Shown here in pieces: positions 5,249-9,078 of a DNA stretch of 9,078 bases. Where the stretch lies: contig JAUYDD010000034.1 in assembly GCA_030704765.1 (NCBI GenBank), forward strand, positions 1-9,078. The letters run 5' to 3'. A program made the position numbers and the translations under genes. Each line of letters opens with the position of its first letter. Position 1 is the stretch's first letter. Under the pieces are notes generated by a model. That model ran no database searches, was not told where the DNA came from, and worked only from the letters and a program-made list of their open reading frames with translations. This DNA comes from Nanobdellota archaeon (GTDB lineage: Archaea; Nanobdellota; Nanobdellia; Pacearchaeales; GW2011-AR1).

Positions 5249-5266
5249 TATACTTTGTGTAAACGA
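5230..5266 (-). repeat. dif-like palindromic repeat with core, copy 6 (class B)
   Basis: The arms GAAAGTATATC (5230-5240) and GATATACTTTG (5247-5257) flank the centre CTTTTT and are followed by TGTAAACGA. It is identical to copy 4 through the palindrome. To its right lies only a decayed tRNA 5'-half-like stretch (minus strand GGTCATATCG before the core). Confidence 0.75.
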
Positions 5267-5383
5267 TATGACCAAATTAGTAACTTTTTTAGTAATAATA
5301 TTTCAAAAATATATATTTTTTATGTTTGTATATATGGACCTCTTGCAGTATTAAAAACCTTTATAGAGTTGTGAAATAAATAT

Positions 5384-5692
5384 TTACATTAAATTTTTTA
5401 CACCTTCAATATATTCCTCAATTGATTCATCAGATCTTATTCCTTCATTTGCTATTTCATCCATCATCTCACTAACTGTAAGGCCTGATATTCTTGCTGC
5501 TTTATCTATAGAAATTTTTCCTTTTCTATATAAATCTATAACTTTTTCAAGATTTAGTTCTTTATATCCTATTGAAATAAGTACTTTTATTGCTCCAGTT
5601 CTATCAGTTCCCCTATCCTTAGCTACCTTATCTACAATGTCCATTATCTCAGGTTCAATTCTTGCTCCAAGGAATATTTTTTCATCTTTCAT
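5384..5692 (-). CDS. UPF0175-type antitoxin with ribbon-helix-helix N-terminus
   Basis: This 102-residue protein has an N-terminal ribbon-helix-helix segment (about 5-42: IFLGARIEPEIMDIVDKVAKD, then RTGAIKVLISIG) that would bind operator DNA. The C-terminal UPF0175 part (about 50-85: LYRKGKISIDKAARISGLTVSEMMDEI) resembles a helix-turn-helix and is the usual partner of DUF3368 PIN toxins. Its ATG overlaps the toxin's TGA as ATGA. It is second in the operon, the reverse of the common antitoxin-first order. It would neutralise the toxin and, as a complex, probably bind the palindrome at 6187-6213. Confidence 0.85.
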   Translation of the reverse strand: MKDEKIFLGARIEPEIMDIVDKVAKDRGTDRTGAIKVLISIGYKELNLEKVIDLYRKGKISIDKAARISGLTVSEMMDEIANEGIRSDESIEEYIEGVKNLM

Positions 5693-6186
5693 TTTATATC
5701 CTCCATTGCTTTATTTATTATATCATCATTAAACCATCTAATTTTTTTTAGGTTTAATATGGAATTTAATGCTTTATTCTTATCAATTTTATTTGATTTA
5801 TATAATGAAACTATAACTTCAACACTTCCTGATAATGATAATCCATATATTTTAGCAGCTTTTCTTCCTTGTTTGTTATCAGTTATTATTATTGATTGTT
5901 TGTTCTTAATTGCATAACTAATAGTTTCTGCCTCGCCTTTGCCAAGTCCAAAATCTTCACTTAATTTGACAAATATATTTTTGTTAAAATCATCTGATAT
6001 CTTTATTTTATTTTCACTTGCCAATCGCTCTAGCAATAATGCATCAAATAATTTTTTCTCTTTACCAGCAATTACTTCTTCATAAACTCCACGAGTTACC
6101 AGTGTATCCTTATTACTTAAGAATGTTTCTAAGATTGTAATTTTTCCAAGTAATATCACACTACATGCATCAATTATGATTTTCAT
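5689..6186 (-). CDS. DUF3368-family PIN-domain ribonuclease toxin (VapC-like)
   Basis: This 165-residue protein has a PIN fold: first catalytic Asp at D6 (MKIIIDACSVI), a conserved acid E38 (VYEEV), the GKGEAET block at 82-88 and ITDNKQGRKAAKIYGL at 101-116 with D103, followed by GSVEVIVSLYK. This is the DUF3368 arrangement. PIN toxins cut specific RNAs such as tRNA, using acidic residues to hold metal. I start it at ATG 6186; the frame can extend to a TTG at 6195, but that would lie inside the operator palindrome, and the TATA box at about 6214-6222 fits a leaderless start near 6186. First gene of a two-gene operon with the RHH/UPF0175 antitoxin, between repeats at 5230 and 6435. Confidence 0.88.
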   Translation of the reverse strand: MKIIIDACSVILLGKITILETFLSNKDTLVTRGVYEEVIAGKEKKLFDALLLERLASENKIKISDDFNKNIFVKLSEDFGLGKGEAETISYAIKNKQSIIITDNKQGRKAAKIYGLSLSGSVEVIVSLYKSNKIDKNKALNSILNLKKIRWFNDDIINKAMEDIK

Positions 6187-6228
6187 ATTTAACAATATTA
6201 AATATTGTTAAATTAATAAATCTTTCTA
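6187..6228 (-). promoter_or_regulatory. PIN-toxin operon promoter and 27-bp palindromic operator
   Basis: A perfect palindrome with 13-bp arms ATTTAACAATATT (6187-6199) and its inverse (6201-6213) around one base sits immediately before the ATG. The minus strand carries AGAAAGATTTATTAATT, a BRE plus TATA, adjoining it at 6213-6228. The palindrome covers the expected transcription start, so the RHH antitoxin probably represses from here. It has the same odd-length architecture as the AbiE-type operator at 1538-1562. Confidence 0.78.
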
Positions 6229-6283
6229 TTTACTACCTTGATTTTACCAGTAAGTAAAGTCAGAGTAGGTCGTTATTTGTAGG

Positions 6284-6379
6284 TTATTTGCAGTTCTTGA
6301 TTATAGTTAATTTTATAGAATAAAAAGGGCTTGTTGCCTCAATTGTTTTATATGGGCGATACCAGTCCTTAAAAATATT
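6284..6379 (-). pseudogene. Possible transposase C-terminal remnant
   Basis: A start-less minus-strand frame of about 31 codons encodes FKDWYRPYKTIEATSPF before a TAA at 6284. The WYRPYKTI stretch is reminiscent of the tail of DDE transposases (NxWRPHxxL). The match is short. Upstream an AT-rich hairpin (CTTAAAAATAT / ATATTTTTAG, 6367-6391) interrupts the frame. The rest of 6229-6402 shows no gene. Confidence 0.25.
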
Positions 6380-6402
6380 TTATATTTTTAGGCAAAAACC
6401 AT

Positions 6403-6448
6403 AAAAGTTTTTGAAGTAATCGAACTGGTGAATACTCGGTGTAAACGA
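6403..6448 (-). pseudogene. tRNA-Val-like 3' half, copy 3, with decayed repeat
   Basis: On the minus strand TCGTTTACACCGAGTATTC (6448-6430) is identical to copy 2 at 4155-4173, followed by ACCAG, T-loop TTCGATT and a badly decayed acceptor region (ACTTCAAAAACT). The adjoining palindrome at 6449-6470 is no longer recognisable apart from GTATAC, so this is the most eroded of the class A junctions. Confidence 0.5.
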
Positions 6449-6668
6449 GCGTATACTATTTTTTACCCAGAAATTAAGAACATTTTGTTATGTGAAACTT
6501 GTTAGAATACTTATTTTGAATGTTTTCTTCGGACATTATTAAGTTAATTGGGCTTTCAAGAATTTTTTTATTCCAGCAGAGATAAAAGGTGCAGTATAGT
6601 GAATTTCTGTAGATTATGACTTCAATTCAAGCAAAAAGAAAAGATATCTTTTAGTAAATATCTTGGGA
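6449..6668. other. Intergenic stretch without a supported gene
   Basis: All frames are broken or lack starts. Short minus-strand open pieces (for example EIHYTAPFISAGIKKFLKAQL around 6540-6610) could be remnants, but none is convincing. The imperfect AAAGATATCTTTT palindrome at 6638-6650 lies just beyond the stop of the next gene and may help end its transcript. Confidence 0.4.
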
Positions 6669-7043
6669 TTATTTTGGAATAAGCCCAAAAGTTTGTTCTA
6701 ACCAAGGATGTTGCTCTAATTTTAATGTACTCTCTCTGAATGTTTGTATATCTTCTTCAGTGACTGGGAAGTTCCATCTATGAAGACCATGGTTGCCTGC
6801 AAGAACTATATTTCTTCTGTCTGGTAATCCGTCGCCGTCATCATCAACTAAACTTTCTCCCAAACCGGTTTCTACTATTGCTTTATTTCTGGCGTGTGGA
6901 TACATAGGTATGTACGCTTCCTTCGGTACTATTTGGTAATTTTTGGTAAGTGCGTAATAACCTCCATAAAAAGTGCTAGCAAGAGCTAGAATTAGAATTC
7001 CATCTTTAACGCGTTCTTTAATGTGTTCTTTTAATGTTCTCAT
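6669..7043 (-). CDS. Membrane-anchored hypothetical protein with Ca-binding-like loop
   Basis: This 124-residue protein has a basic cytoplasmic start (MRTLKEHIKERVK), one membrane segment at about 14-33 (DGILILALASTFYGGYYAL) and an outward-facing soluble domain. Residues 67-75 read DDDGDGLPD, the DxDGDGxxD pattern of EF-hand-like or thrombospondin-type-3 calcium loops seen on archaeal surface proteins. Two His/Trp-rich stretches (GNHGLHRWNFP, EQHPWLEQ) may form a binding face. I do not recognise the family. It is a single-gene unit with its own promoter at 7064-7079 and an ATG about 25 bp from TATA, lying between the tRNA-like junction at 6403-6448 and the half repeat at 7166. Confidence 0.75.
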   Translation of the reverse strand: MRTLKEHIKERVKDGILILALASTFYGGYYALTKNYQIVPKEAYIPMYPHARNKAIVETGLGESLVDDDGDGLPDRRNIVLAGNHGLHRWNFPVTEEDIQTFRESTLKLEQHPWLEQTFGLIPK

Positions 7044-7063
7044 GCTAGTAGGAATATCATTGC

Positions 7064-7079
7064 CTATTTAAGTCTTTCT
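7064..7079 (-). promoter_or_regulatory. Archaeal promoter of the membrane-anchored protein gene
   Basis: The minus strand reads AGAAAGACTTAAATAG, with TATA centred about 25 bp before the ATG at 7043. It shares the AGAAAGA element with the mntA and PIN-toxin promoters and predicts a leaderless mRNA. Confidence 0.65.
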
Positions 7080-7165
7080 ATCTTTGTCATTTTATAGTAA
7101 TTAATATAAGATTTTATTGGCTAAACCTTATGATAAAAAATGTTTAAAACTTTGGTCAAAAAACA

Positions 7166-7185
7166 TATCTACTTTGTGTAAACAA
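7166..7185 (-). repeat. Half dif-like repeat with core, copy 8 (class B, decayed)
   Basis: Only the right arm remains (TATCTACTTTG, 9 of 11 bases matching GATATACTTTG) followed by TGTAAACAA, as in copy 4. The left arm is gone. Confidence 0.5.
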
Positions 7186-7196
7186 ATAGAATTTAA

Positions 7197-7280
7197 ACAT
7201 TTAAGTTTGTTTTAAAACTAACAAATGAAGGAAAAGAAGTCTTAAAAATATTTGATAAAGTTATGAAGAAAAAATATTAA
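7197..7280 (+). pseudogene. C-terminal fragment of a winged-helix regulator
   Basis: A short plus-strand frame without a start encodes KFVLKLTNEGKEVLKIFDKV and ends MKKKY-stop. The LT-x-E/K-G-K-E-V-L motif is the wing and last helix typical of MarR/PadR-like archaeal regulators. No DNA-recognition helix precedes it; the frame stops in-frame at 7194, just right of the half repeat. A decayed cassette gene. The remaining 7281-7371 shows no feature. Confidence 0.45.
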
Positions 7281-7371
7281 AAACTACATCAATTTTTTAG
7301 GATAAAAATATATTCCATAATCATCAATTATTTGTATAATTATATAGTTATCAGTTATAGAATAAAACAAA

Positions 7372-7896
7372 TTATTTTGGGCCCATATAAGGCTCTATTA
7401 TTTCATCTAATTTTGGCCTATGTATTTCTGTTTTAGCATAGTATGTACTTCCTTTGTTAAATAAGTCAAGACTAAAACTTCTTGAAAGACGATAACCTCC
7501 TGCAGTTTCTAATGGATGTCCTACACCAACCTGAATACCTAAAATTAATTCATCTTGATGATTTTTATCAGGTGCTTCAATTCCCTCATAAACTAATAAT
7601 GCTTTAAAAATTGGATCTGAAGGTTCACTTTCTAAAAGATGTCCTGTTGTTAATGCTTCATTGACTTTTCTTAATCCCTCAAAATAGTTTCTCACAGTTA
7701 ATTCATCTGAAACTTCCCTTGGATTTAGATGAACAATTCTCCATTCGGTTTTTGGATCATACCTAGGATATCCTACAACCAATGGCAACTCAAACCTTTC
7801 TGGCATTAAACCTTCTAAAAAAGTTATTAAATCTCCTGGTCTTGCGAATACCTTATGATGTTCTTTTCTTAATTCAAATAATTCTCGATCATCCAT
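7372..7896 (-). CDS. Hypothetical soluble protein, 174 residues
   Basis: This is a real gene by length, codon use and a TATA-like ATTTATTAAGT at 7917-7927 (about 26 bp from the ATG, leaderless). It has no signal peptide, membrane segment or motif I recognise. Residues 1-60 are helical then mixed (FARPGDLITFLEGLMPERFELPLVVGYPRYDP); a central part reads EGLRKVNEALTTGHLL; the C-terminal third is beta-rich with glycines (GIQVGVGHPLETAGGYRLSRSF) and ends in a DEIIEPYMGPK tail. It is followed on the same strand pattern by the gene at 8029-8763, a similarly acidic cytoplasmic protein, but a repeat at 8004-8017 separates the two, so they are probably independent cassettes. Confidence 0.7.
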   Translation of the reverse strand: MDDRELFELRKEHHKVFARPGDLITFLEGLMPERFELPLVVGYPRYDPKTEWRIVHLNPREVSDELTVRNYFEGLRKVNEALTTGHLLESEPSDPIFKALLVYEGIEAPDKNHQDELILGIQVGVGHPLETAGGYRLSRSFSLDLFNKGSTYYAKTEIHRPKLDEIIEPYMGPK

Positions 7897-8002
7897 GAAT
7901 ACACAGAATTAAAGGGATTTATTAAGTTATAGTTCCTGTAAAATAATATATTCTATGCCTAATAATATGGCATAAAAATAGCACACTTAGAACAAAGGGG
8001 CA

Positions 8003-8017
8003 ACCTTTTGTAACGAA
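8003..8017 (-). repeat. Boundary repeat half-site, copy 9
   Basis: AACCTTTTGTAACGA is identical over 15 bases to 24-38 in copy 1; the minus strand gives TCGTTACA, a one-base-shorter form of the core. No palindrome remains beside it. It starts 12 bp past the stop of the 8029-8763 gene. Confidence 0.4.
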
Positions 8018-8028
8018 CACTTTTAAAA

Positions 8029-8763
8029 TTAAATATTCTTAACACCCCTTATAGCAACTGAATCATGATGGAAGAAAGGTATATAATAATTTAATTCTGA
8101 ACTGTCATCATCAGAAATTCCCCCAAGAGAGAGGCCATATGCATAAGGTTTAGATAGTTCTTTTCCAGGATACCAAATTTTTAATGAATCACTAGAATGA
8201 GGAAATTCTTCAATCATTAAAGCTCCATAATTTCTTGCAGTTTCTTTTCCAAATGCAAAGATTGTTCTTGGGTCTTCATGAAGATGTTTCCAAGGTATTT
8301 CAACTCTTTGCGAATTTAGTTCAGCTGATAGTTCATCTGCTTTGATTAATAATATGGAATCAGCAAGTGCTAAATCTAATTCATGTTCATCTAAACAGTA
8401 AGGTCCTTTCTGCTGTATTAGTGGTTTTGCAAATACTTCACTGGCTTTTTGTATTCCATCTAAAAATATAGATTTTTTTGTCAAATATACACCATCACCA
8501 GGAACATAAACAAAATGCATTGTAGTGCCTATTTCACCTGCAAAGATAGGAGGCAAATCTCCAAATTCATCTTCTAAAGTTTTTAAGGTGGGTCTCTCTT
8601 GAACCCTTAATTTAGCAGCTTCTTCTAAACTAGGCATGTGATATCCATTAGCTCTTAATAATTCATTAGCCCTATCAAACCTTTCTCTAGCTATAGCTGA
8701 GTATAACGCTCTATTTATTTGAACTGGAGGAATATCCTGAATAAATCTTGGTTCATCTGTCAT
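8029..8763 (-). CDS. Hypothetical acidic soluble protein, 244 residues
   Basis: This is a long, intact frame with typical codon use and no family I recognise. There is no signal peptide or membrane segment. An N-terminal helical part (ALYSAIARERFDRANELLRANGYHMPSLEEAAKLR) resembles a helical repeat; the middle has GTTMHFVYVPGDGVYLTKK and KGPYCLDEHELDLALADS; the C-terminus holds GLSLGGISDDDSSELNYY and ends in FFHHDSVAIRGVKNI. ATG 8763 is the first start; candidate TATA boxes are TTATTAAATAA (about 8801-8812) and ATTTAAAT (about 8821-8828), implying a short leader, and an AAGGAG lies about 20 nt before the ATG, too far for a normal Shine-Dalgarno. Preceded by the tRNA-like fragment at 8844. Confidence 0.7.
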   Translation of the reverse strand: MTDEPRFIQDIPPVQINRALYSAIARERFDRANELLRANGYHMPSLEEAAKLRVQERPTLKTLEDEFGDLPPIFAGEIGTTMHFVYVPGDGVYLTKKSIFLDGIQKASEVFAKPLIQQKGPYCLDEHELDLALADSILLIKADELSAELNSQRVEIPWKHLHEDPRTIFAFGKETARNYGALMIEEFPHSSDSLKIWYPGKELSKPYAYGLSLGGISDDDSSELNYYIPFFHHDSVAIRGVKNI

Positions 8764-8843
8764 CTTGATTTTATCACAGAACTCCTTTTCCTTTTGGGTT
8801 TATTATTTAATAAAAACATCATTTAAATAGTTTTTGTATTGAA

Positions 8844-8890
8844 TGGGCGACCCCATGATCGAACTTACGACCCCTAAGGAATTAGAATAT
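8844..8890 (-). pseudogene. tRNA 3'-half-like fragment, copy 4
   Basis: The minus strand reads TTAGG, GGTC (a typical variable loop), GTAAG, T-loop TTCGATC, ATGGG, acceptor GTCGCCC and A. The acceptor would pair over all 7 positions (one G-U) with GGGCGAT of the tRNA-Val 5' half at 2922-2916. The T-stem is broken, so it is not functional, and the anticodon side has decayed. Confidence 0.45.
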
Positions 8891-8957
8891 ATAGAACAAA
8901 AAGGTTATTTACTCTTAATTTTTTATCTATACTGTCACAATATCAAAAAAATTTCCT

Positions 8958-9008
8958 GAAAAATCGCCTACTCCATCCTGAAGGATGGAGTTTGATCGGC
9001 GATTTTTC
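8958..9008. repeat. Two-tier imperfect palindrome
   Basis: An outer 11-bp stem, GAAAAATCGCC (8958-8968) and GGCGATTTTTC (8998-9008), encloses an inner 8-bp stem CTCCATCC/GGATGGAG (8971-8990) with a TGAA loop. The two are separated by unequal bulges (TA against TTTGATC). TTTCC/GGAAA outside extend the symmetry. As single strand it folds into a bulged hairpin like recombination or transposon ends. Confidence 0.7.
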
Positions 9009-9039
9009 TGATTCGGAAATTTTTAGGATGCTCGGAAAT

Positions 9040-9078
9040 TGAATGCAAGTAAACTACCTCATCTTAAAAGATGAGGTT
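9040..9078 (+). mobile_element. IS200/IS605-family-like terminal hairpin (truncated by window)
   Basis: TGAATGCAAGTAAACTACC leads into a 9-bp hairpin (ACCTCATCT, loop TAAA, AGATGAGGT, 9056-9077). This order (GAATGC, then TNAACTACC, then a hairpin with a TAAA loop) resembles the left ends I recall for IS200/IS605 elements. No tnpA or tnpB sequence is visible because the window ends here. Confidence 0.4.

Noticed and set aside
2859..5266. Integron attC sites
   Set aside because: The copies are symmetric 28-mers with a fixed 6-base centre, lack the GTTRRRY/RYYYAAC boxes and extrahelical bases, and are linked to tRNA halves; a dif-type or tRNA-att reading fits better.
1..9078. CRISPR array from the recurring repeats
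   Set aside because: The repeats are 0.1-2 kb apart with whole genes between them and occur in both orientations, unlike a CRISPR array.

Overview
The window looks like an accessory region of an AT-rich archaeon, probably of the DPANN group (Woesearchaeota/Pacearchaeota-like). The grounds are archaeal TATA/BRE promoters (GAAAGA followed by TTTATAAATA or TTTAAATA) placed about 25 bp from the ATG of several genes, which implies leaderless mRNAs, and archaeal-type toxin-antitoxin families. No integrase, transposase or sortase gene is present intact, and no complete tRNA or rRNA.

Layout, left to right: an att-like repeat (1-38); a HepT/MntA toxin-antitoxin operon (49-857, minus); a tRNA 3'-half-like fragment plus repeat (920-992); a secreted-protein gene broken by an in-frame TGA (1080-1451, minus); an AbiEi/AbiEii-type operon with a 25-bp palindromic operator (1538-2859, plus); a repeat and a tRNA-Val(UAC) 5'-half (2859-2922); another repeat (2973-3009); a NYN ribonuclease-Nudix fusion (3056-4027, minus); tRNA 3'-half plus repeat (4130-4204); a gene remnant; a PEP-CTERM surface protein (4462-5106, plus); a DUF4143 ATPase tail (5117-5248); a repeat (5230-5266); a DUF3368 PIN toxin/UPF0175-RHH antitoxin operon (5384-6186, minus); another tRNA-like junction (6403-6448); a membrane-anchored protein with an acidic Ca-binding-like loop (6669-7043); a half repeat and a winged-helix tail remnant (7166-7280); two unrecognised genes (7372-7896 and 8029-8763, minus); a fourth tRNA 3' fragment (8844-8890); and two strong hairpins at the right edge, the last like an IS200/IS605-family end.

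The unifying feature is the boundary repeat. Read on the minus strand, its core TCGTTTACAC matches the anticodon stem-loop of a tRNA-Val (anticodon TAC). At 2886-2922 it follows a recognisable tRNA 5' half; at 920, 4130 and 6403 it precedes T-loop (TTCGAT) and acceptor-like 3' halves. Beside the core lies a palindrome with 11-bp arms and a 6-bp centre, the geometry of a Xer/dif site. Five clear copies and several decayed ones separate nearly every gene block, and their orientation largely alternates. I read the window as a series of small cassettes without integrases (three toxin-antitoxin systems, surface proteins, unknowns) inserted by a tyrosine recombinase into tRNA-Val anticodon loops, with at least one nested insertion. 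The repeats, their geometry and the tRNA resemblance are visible in the sequence; the mechanism is inference.
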